From Pseudaminobacter soli (ex Li et al. 2025) (GTDB lineage Bacteria > Pseudomonadota > Alphaproteobacteria > Rhizobiales > Rhizobiaceae): 64,000 bases of DNA. The DNA is taken from contig NZ_PXYL01000010.1 of NCBI RefSeq assembly GCF_003012705.1, positions 142,496 through 206,495 of the forward strand. The letters are read 5' to 3'. The notes under the pieces were generated by a model. That model ran no database searches. It was given only the letters and a program-made list of their open reading frames with translations, and was not told the origin of the DNA. A program made the translations under genes and the position numbers. Positions within the stretch are counted from its first letter, which is position 1; the number at the start of each line of letters is the position of its first letter. This document shows positions 56,440 through 64,000 of the stretch, piece by piece.

Positions 56440-56462
56440 CGCGCCTTCCGGCGCGGGTTTTT
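56440..56462 (+). terminator. Hairpin with T run between yajC and secDF
   Basis: The stem CGCGCC/GGCGCG with loop TTCC is followed by GG and five T. It sits inside an operon, so partial read-through would set the yajC:secDF ratio. Confidence 0.6.
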
Positions 56463-56490
56463 CGCAGGCCGCCTGAACCGACGGGACACG

Positions 56491-59046
56491 ATGCTATATT
56501 TCTCGCGCTGGAAAACTCTTTCGATTTGGTTCGTCATTGCGTTGGGGCTGCTGTTTGCAGCCCCAAATCTGTTTTCGCGCTCGACGCTCGATGCCCTGCC
56601 GGACTGGCTGCCCAAGCGGGCGCTGACGCTCGGTCTCGATCTTCAGGGCGGCTCGCATGTCGTCCTTGCGATCGATCGCGACGATCTGGTCAATGAGACA
56701 CTGGCCGCCGCACGCGACCAGATCCGCACCGCCCTTCGCGATGCCGGGATCGGCTATACCGGCCTTTCCACGAGCGGCAGGGTGGTCGAGCTTCGCATTC
56801 GCGAGGCCAACGAGGTCGACAGGGCCAAGGAATCTCTAGCCTCTCTCACCCAGCCCGTGCAGACGGGCCTGTTCGGCTTCAAGTCCGTGACGGAAATGAG
56901 CCTTGGCGAGCCCGAACCGGGCCTGCTGCGCTATACGCTCACCGACGCGGGTCTCGACTACCGCATGAGACTTGCTCAGGAACGTTCGGTCGAGGTCATT
57001 GGGCGGCGCATCGAAGAGTTCGGCACGGCGGGGCCGATTATCCAGCGCCAGGGCAAGGACCGCGTTTCGGTGCAGGTTCCAGGCCTGCAGGACCCGCAGC
57101 GCCTGAAGGATATCCTCGGTCAGACCGCCAAACTCAGCTTCCGGATGGTCGACCAGAGCGCTCCGGTGCAACAAGCTGTGGCAGGCCACCCGCCATTGGG
57201 TTCGTCTGTCGTCTATTCCTACGATGATCCGCCGGTTCCTTACCTGATCGAAGACCGTGTCATCGTCTCCGGCCAGAACCTGGTCGATGCCAAGGCGACT
57301 ATCAACGAGCAGACGAAGGAGCCGACCGTCTCCTTCACGCTCGATCAGGCGGGGGCTGAGAGCTTCGGCAAGGCTACCAAGGAAAATGTCGGGCGCCTGT
57401 TTGCCATCGTTCTCGACAATCAGGTGCTTTCGACGCCGCAAATCCGCGAGCCGATCCTGACCGGCACCGGAAACATTGCCGGAAATTTCACGGAGCAAAG
57501 CGCCAGCGATCTCGCAATGCTGCTGCGCGCTGGCGCGCTGCCGGCAAACCTGACCATAGTCGAGGAGCGCTCGGTCGGGCCGAGCCTGGGAGCCGACTCC
57601 ATCGCAGCTGGCGAGTTTGCCGCCGTGATCGGCGGCATTCTGGTCCTGGCATTCATGATTGCGGCCTATGGCAGCCTCGGCATCATTGCCGATCTGGCGC
57701 TCGCGGCGAATGTCGTGCTCATCATCGCCATTCTTTCGGCGTTTGGCGCCACGCTGACCATGCCCGGCATCGCCGGTATCATCCTGACCATCGGTATGGC
57801 CGTGGACTCAAACGTGCTCATCTATGAGCGCGTCAGGGAAGAGCGCCGTGAGGGCAAGTCGCTCGTGCAGGCGCTCGACGCCGGATTCTCGCGCGCTGCG
57901 GCTGCCGTCATCGATGCCAATGTCACGACGTTCATCGCCGTGCTCATTCTGTTCTTCCTTGGCTCCGGCCCGGTGCGCGGCTTTGCGGTTACCGTTGCCA
58001 TTGGCATCGTCACGACCATCTTCACCGCCTTCACGCTGACGCGTTGGCTCGTGTCGGCCTGGTTGCGTGCAGCAAAGCCGAGGGAGATTTCCCGCGGCTT
58101 GATCCGGCTGGTGCCGGAGCGCTCGGCGGTGCCGTTCATGAATATGCGTAAATATGCCTTCGCCCTGTCTGCCGTCGTGTCGGTCGGGGCAGCCGTCATG
58201 TTCATGACCAAGGACCTGAACTACGGCGTCGACTTCGTCGGCGGCTCGCTGATCGAGATAAAGGCCAAGGACGCGGAAGCCGATCCGGCCGATGTGCGTG
58301 CCCGGCTGAGCGAACTCAATGTCGGCGAGGTCCAGGTCCAGGAATTCGGCTCCAAGCGGGATCTCCTGATCAAGCTCGCCTCGCAGGGCGGCGGCGACAA
58401 TGCCGAGCAGTCCGCGGTCGAGAAGGCCCGCATGGAACTCGAAGACGACTATGATTTCCGCCGCGTGGAGGTCGTCGGGCCGACAGTTTCCAACGAACTC
58501 GCCAAGGCTGGAACCTGGGCGGTGTTGGCGGCGCTGGCGGCGATGCTGGTCTACATCTGGTTTCGCTTCGAGTGGCACTTCGCCCTGGGTGCAGTGGTTT
58601 CGACGCTGCACGACGTGATCGCGATGGCGGGCCTATTTGTCGTGGCGGGTATCGAGTTCAATCTCGCGAGCATCGCGGCAATTCTCGTAACCGTCGGCTA
58701 TTCGATCAACGACACGATCGTGGTCTACGACCGCATTCGCGAGAACCTGCGCAAGCACCGCAAGATGCCGATGCGCGAGCTGATCGATCTTTCGCTCAAC
58801 CAGACCCTTTCGCGCACCGTGCTGACCGGCGTGACGACGCTTCTGGCGCTGGGCGCGCTCTATATCTTCGGCGGCGAGGTCATCAGTTCCTTCACCTTCG
58901 CCATGATCTTCGGTGTGCTCTTCGGCACCTATTCGTCGATCTTTGTGGCTGGCCCGCTGTTGATTTTGTTCAAGCTGCGACCCGATATGTTCGATAATGA
59001 CGACACGGCTCGGGCCTCGACGGTCGCGCAACCCGCAAAGCTTTGA
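56491..59046 (+). CDS. secDF: Fused protein-export membrane protein SecDF
   Basis: This 851-residue fusion of SecD (about 1-530) and SecF (about 545-851) uses the proton gradient to pull preproteins out of SecYEG. Key pieces are LTLGLDLQGGSHVVL in the first SecD region and GMAVDSNVLIYERVREE near residue 436. The second half has GVDFVGGSLIEI and VGYSINDTIVVYDRIRENLRK. Twelve membrane segments are expected. Separate secD and secF genes are found in many proteobacteria; the fused form is usual in Rhizobiales. Confidence 0.96.
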   Translation: MLYFSRWKTLSIWFVIALGLLFAAPNLFSRSTLDALPDWLPKRALTLGLDLQGGSHVVLAIDRDDLVNETLAAARDQIRTALRDAGIGYTGLSTSGRVVELRIREANEVDRAKESLASLTQPVQTGLFGFKSVTEMSLGEPEPGLLRYTLTDAGLDYRMRLAQERSVEVIGRRIEEFGTAGPIIQRQGKDRVSVQVPGLQDPQRLKDILGQTAKLSFRMVDQSAPVQQAVAGHPPLGSSVVYSYDDPPVPYLIEDRVIVSGQNLVDAKATINEQTKEPTVSFTLDQAGAESFGKATKENVGRLFAIVLDNQVLSTPQIREPILTGTGNIAGNFTEQSASDLAMLLRAGALPANLTIVEERSVGPSLGADSIAAGEFAAVIGGILVLAFMIAAYGSLGIIADLALAANVVLIIAILSAFGATLTMPGIAGIILTIGMAVDSNVLIYERVREERREGKSLVQALDAGFSRAAAAVIDANVTTFIAVLILFFLGSGPVRGFAVTVAIGIVTTIFTAFTLTRWLVSAWLRAAKPREISRGLIRLVPERSAVPFMNMRKYAFALSAVVSVGAAVMFMTKDLNYGVDFVGGSLIEIKAKDAEADPADVRARLSELNVGEVQVQEFGSKRDLLIKLASQGGGDNAEQSAVEKARMELEDDYDFRRVEVVGPTVSNELAKAGTWAVLAALAAMLVYIWFRFEWHFALGAVVSTLHDVIAMAGLFVVAGIEFNLASIAAILVTVGYSINDTIVVYDRIRENLRKHRKMPMRELIDLSLNQTLSRTVLTGVTTLLALGALYIFGGEVISSFTFAMIFGVLFGTYSSIFVAGPLLILFKLRPDMFDNDDTARASTVAQPAKL

Positions 59047-59049
59047 TTC

Positions 59050-59436
59050 ATGGCAGGCATTGTTATCCGAGAAGCGCATTTCCCCGGTCGGGCTCCGATC
59101 GAGGCCTATGGCAATGGTGGATTCCGCTTCGCCGACATGTCGCACCGCGGCTCGCTCTTGTGCCTGCCGTCGGGAATCTATGGCTGGGAGCCGGCGAGCC
59201 CGCCAGCGCTTTCGGTAGATGATTTCGCGCGCGTTCTGGCTGAGGCGGCGGAAATCCAGATCCTGCTCGTCGGCACGGGCACCGATCTGCGTCCGCTGCC
59301 AGCTGCCCTGCGCACAGCACTTCGCGAGGTCCACATCTCGGCCGACCCGATGTCGACCGGCGCTGCAGTGCGCACCTACAACGTGCTTTTGGCCGAAGAC
59401 CGGGCGGTTGCCGCCGCATTGATTGCCGTCGATTGA
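59050..59436 (+). CDS. MTH938/NDUFAF3 family (DUF498) protein
   Basis: This 128-residue single-domain protein has the MTH938-like fold pattern: a GxYGNGGFRFADMSHRGSLL stretch, PSGIYGWEP, and ILLVGTGTDLRPLPAALR. Its mitochondrial homologue NDUFAF3 is an assembly factor of respiratory complex I. It starts three bases after the secDF stop and ends one base before the squalene/phytoene-synthase-like gene, so all three are co-transcribed. Its molecular activity in bacteria is unknown. Confidence 0.85.
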   Translation: MAGIVIREAHFPGRAPIEAYGNGGFRFADMSHRGSLLCLPSGIYGWEPASPPALSVDDFARVLAEAAEIQILLVGTGTDLRPLPAALRTALREVHISADPMSTGAAVRTYNVLLAEDRAVAAALIAVD

Positions 59437-59437
59437 C

Positions 59438-60295
59438 ATGGAAGAACACACCAAGATCGTGATGGAGGCGGTGCGGACCGCCGACCGCGACCGCTATCTC
59501 AGTGCGCTTTATGCGCCGGAAGACAAGCGGCCGGCTTTGTTTGCGCTCTACGCCTTCAACGCGGAGATCGCCGGGGTACGCGACCGCATCCGCGAGGCGT
59601 TGCCGGGCGAGGTGCGCCTGCAATGGTGGCGAGACGTTCTTGCCGCCGGCAACATGCAGGCTGCCGCCGGCCATCCGGTGGCGGAAGCGCTGATTGGGGC
59701 GATCGACACCTACGGCTTGCCGGTAGAGGCGCTACAGAACTATCTCGATGCGCGGATTTTCGATCTCTATGACGACCCCATGCCGTCGCGAAATGACCTC
59801 GAAGGCTATTGCGGCGAGACGGCGGGGGCCATCATTCAGTTGGCCGCAATGATCCTCGAGCCGGAGGCGGCGCCGAGCTTTGCAAACCTTGCCGGACACG
59901 CCGGCTGTGCTCAGGCCATGACTGGTCTTCTGCGCCTGCTGCCACACCACCGCGCACGCGGCCAATGCTTCGTGCCGAGGGACATTCTTTCCGCAGTGGG
60001 CTCGTCGCCGGAAGAGTTTGTCTCGGGCGACGGCGGGGCAGGGATGTCCGGGGCGCTGGCTGCTATGATCGCGCTTGCCGCCGAGCATCTTGCCGCCTTC
60101 GAACGCGGCGCGCGGGAACTGCCTGCCAGCCTGCGTCCGGCCTTCTTGCCCGTGGCTCTGACGGGGGCCTATCTCGCACGGTTGCGCAAGATGGGAAGGG
60201 AGGCTGCAACCGTTCCAGCTGAAATCGCCGCCTGGCGCCGGCACGCGATCTTGTTTCGCCACGCGGCGCGCGGTTGGAAGTCGAATCACATTTGA
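59438..60295 (+). CDS. Squalene/phytoene synthase family protein, NDUFAF6-like
   Basis: This 285-residue all-helical protein of the trans-isoprenyl synthase fold has family-like stretches DRDRYLSALYAPEDKRPALFALYAFNAEIAGVRD and RLQWWRD. The second usual Asp-rich motif is poorly preserved (YCGETAGAIIQL where active enzymes have DxxxD). It resembles mitochondrial NDUFAF6 (C8orf38), a complex I assembly factor, more than a carotenoid enzyme. No other carotenoid or hopanoid genes are nearby. ATG 59438 directly follows the DUF498 stop. Confidence 0.75.
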   Translation: MEEHTKIVMEAVRTADRDRYLSALYAPEDKRPALFALYAFNAEIAGVRDRIREALPGEVRLQWWRDVLAAGNMQAAAGHPVAEALIGAIDTYGLPVEALQNYLDARIFDLYDDPMPSRNDLEGYCGETAGAIIQLAAMILEPEAAPSFANLAGHAGCAQAMTGLLRLLPHHRARGQCFVPRDILSAVGSSPEEFVSGDGGAGMSGALAAMIALAAEHLAAFERGARELPASLRPAFLPVALTGAYLARLRKMGREAATVPAEIAAWRRHAILFRHAARGWKSNHI

Positions 60296-60376
60296 CGTAA
60301 ACGTCAACTATGTTACTCCTCTTGCATTGCCGTCTCCGTGAGGGGAGCGCGGCCCTTGGGAGGGGAAATTCGGCTC

Positions 60377-60820
60377 ATGAGCCTGCCGGTCCTTGTCGCC
60401 ATTGTGGTGGTCGGGATAGCTCTGTGCGTTGCCGCCGTACATTTCACCGGCGGCAGCAAGCAGGCGACGCTTGCCGCCGAGGATGATGCCATCCGCCGCT
60501 TCGCCGAGGATTTTCCGGACGAAACGATTTTCACGGTTCGACTGACCGAGGATCGGCGAACGGCATTTCTGGTCCTAGATGGCGATCGAACGGGCATTGT
60601 CCGGGCCATCGGCGACCGGTTCCTCACGCGCATCGTCACGCCGCCAGACATCGCTTCGATAGAGTTCGGACGGCCCGCCATGCTGTCGATCCGCTTCAAG
60701 GATTTCACCTGGGGCGGGGGCCAGTTTGCGTTCGGCGCAAGCCATGATGCCGGCGCGGTGCTCCAGGCGCTTGGCGGCGGCGCATTTTCCGGGGAGGGGC
60801 GTAAAAATGGAAAGCTATGA
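60377..60820 (+). CDS. Membrane-anchored protein of unknown function, 147 residues
   Basis: ATG 60377 follows GGGAGGGGAAA by about ten bases. Residues 3-23 are one hydrophobic helix (LPVLVAIVVVGIALCVAAVHF). The remaining 120 residues are a soluble alpha/beta domain with RRFAEDFPDETIFTVRLTEDRRTAFLVLDG. I recognise no family. Its 3' end overlaps the fatty-acid-hydroxylase gene by 14 bases, so the two are coupled and the protein may act with that enzyme. Confidence 0.65.
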   Translation: MSLPVLVAIVVVGIALCVAAVHFTGGSKQATLAAEDDAIRRFAEDFPDETIFTVRLTEDRRTAFLVLDGDRTGIVRAIGDRFLTRIVTPPDIASIEFGRPAMLSIRFKDFTWGGGQFAFGASHDAGAVLQALGGGAFSGEGRKNGKL

Positions 60821-61736
60821 TTTTCCGCAAGTAACGCAACTCGCCATTCCCTTCTTTGTCCTGGCGATCCTGATCGAACTTTGGCTCGTCCGCACAGGGC
60901 GGGCCAAGGGTTCGTTCGAAACGCGCGACACGCTGACGAGCCTGATGATGGGCACCGGAAATGTCGTTGCCGGCCTGTTGCTCGGCTTCGTCTCCTACGC
61001 TGCGTTGCTGTGGGTGTGGCAGTTCCGCTTCTTCGACCTTGGCCTGTCGCCTTGGGTTTTCGTCGCGGCCTTCCTGCTCGATGATCTGCGCTACTACTGG
61101 TACCACCGTATCGCCCACCGCGTGCGCTGGGTGTGGGCCGAGCACGTGAACCATCATTCGAGCCAGCACTACAATCTCTCCACCGCGCTGCGTCAGAGCT
61201 GGACGGGGCTGTTCACCGGCATGTTCGTGCTGCAGGCGCCCCTGGTGCTGCTCGGCTTCCACCCCGCGGTGATCGCTTTCGTCTACGGCTTCAACCTGGT
61301 CTGGCAGTTCTGGATCCACACCGAGACGATCGGCCGGATGTGGGGTTGGTTCGAGTTCATCTTCAACACCCCCTCGCATCACCGGGTACACCACGCCACC
61401 AATGCGCGTTATCTCGATGCGAACTATGCGGGCACGCTAATCATCTGGGACCGCATGTTCGGCACCTTCGTGGAGGAAGTGCCCGAGGACCAGCCGCGCT
61501 ATGGCATTGTCAGGAACATCGGCACCTTCAATCCGCTGAAGGTCGCCTTCCACGAGTGGATCGGCATGTTCCGCGACGCCTTCGCGCCGGGACTGACGAT
61601 TCGCCAGCGTGTCGGCTATCTGTTCCAGCCGCCTGGCTGGAGCCACGACGGATCGCGCAAGACCTCCGAGGACCTCAAGGCCGACTACGTGCGCCGCAAC
61701 CCCGTCGAGGCGGGTAAGCCGGGGCTTACGGGTTAA
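60807..61736 (+). CDS. Sterol desaturase/fatty acid hydroxylase superfamily membrane protein
   Basis: This 309-residue integral membrane di-iron enzyme has the full histidine cluster: HRIAH (HX3H), HVNHH (HX2HH) and HRVHH (HX2HH), in the order typical of the superfamily. Four or so hydrophobic segments surround it. Members hydroxylate or desaturate lipids with O2. In rhizobia, candidates for the substrate include ornithine lipids, hopanoids and very-long-chain fatty acids. GGGGAGGGG precedes ATG 60807. Confidence 0.88.
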   Translation: MESYDFPQVTQLAIPFFVLAILIELWLVRTGRAKGSFETRDTLTSLMMGTGNVVAGLLLGFVSYAALLWVWQFRFFDLGLSPWVFVAAFLLDDLRYYWYHRIAHRVRWVWAEHVNHHSSQHYNLSTALRQSWTGLFTGMFVLQAPLVLLGFHPAVIAFVYGFNLVWQFWIHTETIGRMWGWFEFIFNTPSHHRVHHATNARYLDANYAGTLIIWDRMFGTFVEEVPEDQPRYGIVRNIGTFNPLKVAFHEWIGMFRDAFAPGLTIRQRVGYLFQPPGWSHDGSRKTSEDLKADYVRRNPVEAGKPGLTG

Positions 61737-62028
61737 AATTCGCACCGCTCGTCGGACCCAACCTCTGCTCAGTTGCCAACATCGAAGATGGTTCTCCGAA
61801 GCGGCCATTCTAGGCTGCACCGGGGAGCATTGAACGCGTTCCGTTGGAACCGGCCAGCCCATCCTACGTTTGGGAGAATTCGCTGGAACGGCGGCAGTCT
61901 CGACACAGTCGAATGACGCCCCTCGTTGCAGAGCCTTCCTAACTGAACATCTGAATTGGCCTCGAGAAGCCTGACAGGTCGCACATCATGACGTCAGAAG
62001 CAGTTCACACCAATCAAAGGAGACGACA

Positions 62029-62715
62029 ATGGCCAAACCAAGTATCGTTTTCGCGCATGGCTTGTGGGCCGACGGCTCTTGCTTCAGCAAATTGATCCCA
62101 ACGTTGCAGGCAGAGGGCCACGAAGTGATGGCATCCCAGCATGGCCTCGACTCGCTCGCGACCGACGTCGCCGCCGTGAAGGCTTGCCTGGGCCGGGTCA
62201 GCAGCCCGGTAATCCTGGTCGGGCACTCCTATGGCGGCACGCTCATCACGCATGCCGGGACTGATCCGCGCGTTGCCGGGCTCGTCTATATCGCTGCCCT
62301 GGCCCCGGACGACGACGAGACCTCGCAGAGCCAGCAGGCAAAATTCCCGACGACCGATGTGTTCGCGCATATCGAGGTGACAGACGGACGCATTTGGCTA
62401 AAGCCCAGCGGGGTCACTTATTTCGCGGGCGACCTGCCTGAGGCGGAGCAGAAGCTCGTCTATGCGACGCAGGGCGTGCCAGTGCCGGACCTGTTCAACC
62501 AGAAGGCCGAAGGCACGGCATGGAAGACAAAGCCGAGCTGGTTCATCGTGGCCGCCAACGACCATACCGTCCATCCCGATCTGGAACGCTCGGCAGCGAA
62601 GCGAATGGGAGCCACCACGTTCGAAGCCGAGAGCAGCCATGTTCCGATGCTTTCCAAGCCCGGTTTCGTCCTTGACGTGATCCGCAAGGCCGCAAGCGCG
62701 GTTCAGAAGAGCTAG
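62029..62715 (+). CDS. Alpha/beta hydrolase
   Basis: This 228-residue soluble hydrolase has the oxyanion segment VFAHGLWADGSCF at the N-terminus, the nucleophile elbow GHSYGG (Ser near residue 67), an acid residue in AANDHTVHP and the catalytic His in SSHVPMLSKP. It belongs to the group that includes plant-esterase-like and chloroperoxidase-like single-domain hydrolases; the substrate is unknown. AAAGGAG is well placed before the ATG. It is preceded by about 290 bases with no gene. Confidence 0.85.
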   Translation: MAKPSIVFAHGLWADGSCFSKLIPTLQAEGHEVMASQHGLDSLATDVAAVKACLGRVSSPVILVGHSYGGTLITHAGTDPRVAGLVYIAALAPDDDETSQSQQAKFPTTDVFAHIEVTDGRIWLKPSGVTYFAGDLPEAEQKLVYATQGVPVPDLFNQKAEGTAWKTKPSWFIVAANDHTVHPDLERSAAKRMGATTFEAESSHVPMLSKPGFVLDVIRKAASAVQKS

Positions 62716-62829
62716 CCGCAACTGCCGATTGGGTTCTGAATGGACATGGGAGAGACCGTGGCGATGCGGTCTCTCTATCTCCGCAAACGCATGTCCACTG
62801 CGTCTTTCCAGCATCCGATTGACCGGACG

Positions 62830-62857
62830 ACATACGAAACATATATGGTTCGTATGT
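62830..62857. promoter_or_regulatory. Near-perfect 28-bp palindrome, probable operator of the ParD-like/MetAP operon
   Basis: ACATACGAA (62830-62838) and TTCGTATGT (62849-62857) are exact reverse complements and share the same centre as CATATATG (62840-62847). Only one base pair of the 28-bp palindrome mismatches (62839/62848). It is AT-rich in a GC-rich surrounding and ends 22 bases before the ParD-like ATG, the place expected for an autoregulatory operator overlapping the promoter. Confidence 0.65.
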
Positions 62858-62879
62858 TTTTTAGCTTTGAGAGACGTTC

Positions 62880-63086
62880 ATGGGCATCGTGAAAATCGAC
62901 GAGGATCTGCATGAGGAAGCCCGTCGGGCCAGCACCGTGATGTGCCGGTCCATAAATGCGCAAGCCGAGTTCTGGATGAAGATCGGCATGCTGGCTGAAG
63001 CCAATCCAACCCTGTCCTTCAACGATATCGTGAAGATGCAGTTCGCGGCGGCGCATGTGCGTGTCGCGGATTTGGCGGACGCCTGA
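62880..63086 (+). CDS. ParD-like antitoxin-family protein
   Basis: This 68-residue protein resembles the ParD_like family. It has a short N-terminal strand (MGIVKIDEDLHEEARRAS) followed by helices (CRSINAQAEFWMKIGMLAEANPTLSFNDIV), as in a ribbon-helix-helix DNA-binding antitoxin. GAGAG precedes the ATG. It ends one base before the methionine aminopeptidase gene, which stands where a toxin gene would be expected. The large palindrome upstream is a plausible binding site for it. The antitoxin label is by family; no toxin domain such as ParE is present. Confidence 0.75.
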   Translation: MGIVKIDEDLHEEARRASTVMCRSINAQAEFWMKIGMLAEANPTLSFNDIVKMQFAAAHVRVADLADA

Positions 63087-63087
63087 C

Positions 63088-63876
63088 ATGGTCAAGACCC
63101 GGGATGAACTGGCGCTGATGCGCGTATCGGGCAAGCTGCTGGCGTCCGTCTTCGAGATGCTGGACGGGCAGGACCTCGCCGGCATGTCGACGCTGCAGGT
63201 CAACGATCTGGTCGACCGCTTCATCACCAGGGACCTCGCCGCCCGTCCGGCCAGCAAGGGGCAATATGGCTTCAAATATGTCCTGAACTGCTCGATCAAT
63301 CATGTCGTTTGCCACGGCGTGCCCGGCCCGGACGAGATCATCCGTGACGGCGACATCGTCAACTTCGACATTACGCTCGAAAAAAACGGCTTCATCGCCG
63401 ATTCGAGCAAGACCTACCTGGTCGGCAATGCCCCGAGCGCCGCGAGGCGGCTCGTGCGGGTCGCCCAGGAGGCGATGTGGAAAGGCATCAGGCAGGTCCG
63501 GCCCGGAGCCCATCTGGGCGACATCGGCTACGCGATCGAACGCCATGCCAAACGGAACGGCTATTCGATTGTGCGGGAATATTGTGGGCATGGCATCGGC
63601 CGCGAGATGCACGAGGAACCGCAGGTGCTCAATTTCGGACGGCCAGGAACGGGCTTGAAGCTGCGCGAGGGCATGGTCTTCACCATCGAGCCGATGGTCA
63701 ACCAGGGCACCCGCAGGGTCTCGACCGAGAGCGACGGCTGGACGGTAGTGACCAACGACCGAAAACTCTCCGCCCAATTCGAGCATACGGTTGCCGTCAC
63801 CGGGACTGGTGTCGAAGTCTTGACCCTGCGCCGCGACGAGACGCCAATGCTGGAAAGCAGATTGTCCGCCCATTAA
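63088..63876 (+). CDS. map: Type I methionine aminopeptidase, paired with ParD-like gene
   Basis: This 262-residue enzyme removes N-terminal methionine from new proteins. All five metal ligands are present: D94 (VNFDIT), D105 (IADSSK), H168 (CGHGIGR), E201 (FTIEPM) and E232 (AQFEHT), each exactly three residues before the E. coli MetAP positions. The His in VCHGVPG is also kept. The enzyme should therefore be active. Because its partner is a ParD-like protein and it lies in an accessory region, it is probably a second MetAP separate from the housekeeping one. ATG 63088 follows the ParD-like stop. Confidence 0.9.
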   Translation: MVKTRDELALMRVSGKLLASVFEMLDGQDLAGMSTLQVNDLVDRFITRDLAARPASKGQYGFKYVLNCSINHVVCHGVPGPDEIIRDGDIVNFDITLEKNGFIADSSKTYLVGNAPSAARRLVRVAQEAMWKGIRQVRPGAHLGDIGYAIERHAKRNGYSIVREYCGHGIGREMHEEPQVLNFGRPGTGLKLREGMVFTIEPMVNQGTRRVSTESDGWTVVTNDRKLSAQFEHTVAVTGTGVEVLTLRRDETPMLESRLSAH

Positions 63877-63976
63877 AAAAGATCGGATGATTGGGGCTCC
63901 CGTGGCGCTCCCGCTGCGGGGGTGACAGGATTTCAATCTGCGGGCAGGCTCCTCAAGCTTAACTGGTCAAGGAGCC

Positions 63977-64000
63977 ATGCCCATGGATCTGTTCGTCGGT
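63977..64000 (+). CDS. Start of a possible IS110-family transposase, cut by window edge
   Basis: Only eight codons are visible: ATG 63977 or the in-frame ATG 63983, with AAGGAG at 63969-63974. The residues MDLFVG match the way many IS110 transposases begin (MDLFVGLDVS), which is the only basis for the call. Confidence 0.3.

Overview
The window is about 64 kb of GC-rich alphaproteobacterial chromosome. Gene content points to the order Rhizobiales (Hyphomicrobiales), most likely the Phyllobacteriaceae (Mesorhizobium or Aminobacter type). The indicators are an ExoR-like exopolysaccharide regulator, a PopZ-family pole protein, an isoaspartyl methyltransferase-like gene just upstream of a TolC gene, CTTGAC-type tRNA promoters, a secD-secF fusion, and the run argS / SPOR protein / nagZ / scpAB / tatABC / serS / surE / pcm / nlpD. 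The assignment rests on gene content and order only; no rRNA gene is present.

Region by region. (1) 1-6.3 kb: a catabolic/uptake operon with a metallo-beta-lactamase-fold hydrolase (cut by the window edge), a complete branched-chain-amino-acid-type ABC transporter (livK-H-M-G-F) and an aspartate-dehydrogenase-like enzyme, with overlapping genes. (2) 6.4-17.4 kb: accessory genes, including small secreted proteins, an APC permease, a LuxR-type regulator, an amidase, a DUF302 protein, a two-subunit molybdenum hydroxylase of isoquinoline-oxidoreductase type, an unrecognised secreted protein and a DUF4180 protein. (3) 17.6-29 kb: three tRNA genes (Gln, Asn, Cys), each with a recognisable promoter, a YbhN-type membrane protein, a Ppx/GppA phosphatase overlapping rlmE, an MFS exporter, small envelope proteins, a PIMT-like methyltransferase, tolC and popZ. 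(4) 29-41 kb: valS, a FadL-type porin, exoR, xth, a xanthine/urate permease with a candidate riboswitch leader, erpA, a dGTPase-like gene and argS. (5) 41-55.8 kb: a conserved envelope, division and protein-export block with a giant SPOR protein, nagZ, scpA-scpB, an orphan ABC ATPase, tatA-tatB-tatC, serS, surE-pcm, nlpD and a DUF815 ATPase. (6) 55.8-61.7 kb: yajC, secDF, then homologues of the two mitochondrial complex I assembly factors NDUFAF3 and NDUFAF6, and a fatty-acid-hydroxylase-type membrane enzyme. (7) 62-64 kb: accessory, with an alpha/beta hydrolase, a ParD-like protein coupled to a second-type methionine aminopeptidase under a near-perfect 28-bp palindrome, and probably the first codons of an IS110-type transposase at the edge.

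Functionally, most of regions 3 to 6 is housekeeping: translation, Sec and Tat export, cell-wall remodelling, chromosome segregation and Fe-S assembly. The best candidates for new biology are the ParD-like/MetAP pair with its operator, the riboswitch-like leader of the purine permease, the 144-bp element bounded by 22-bp inverted repeats upstream of yajC, the 12 x 10-residue repeat array in the SPOR protein, and the export/complex-I-assembly gene cluster.
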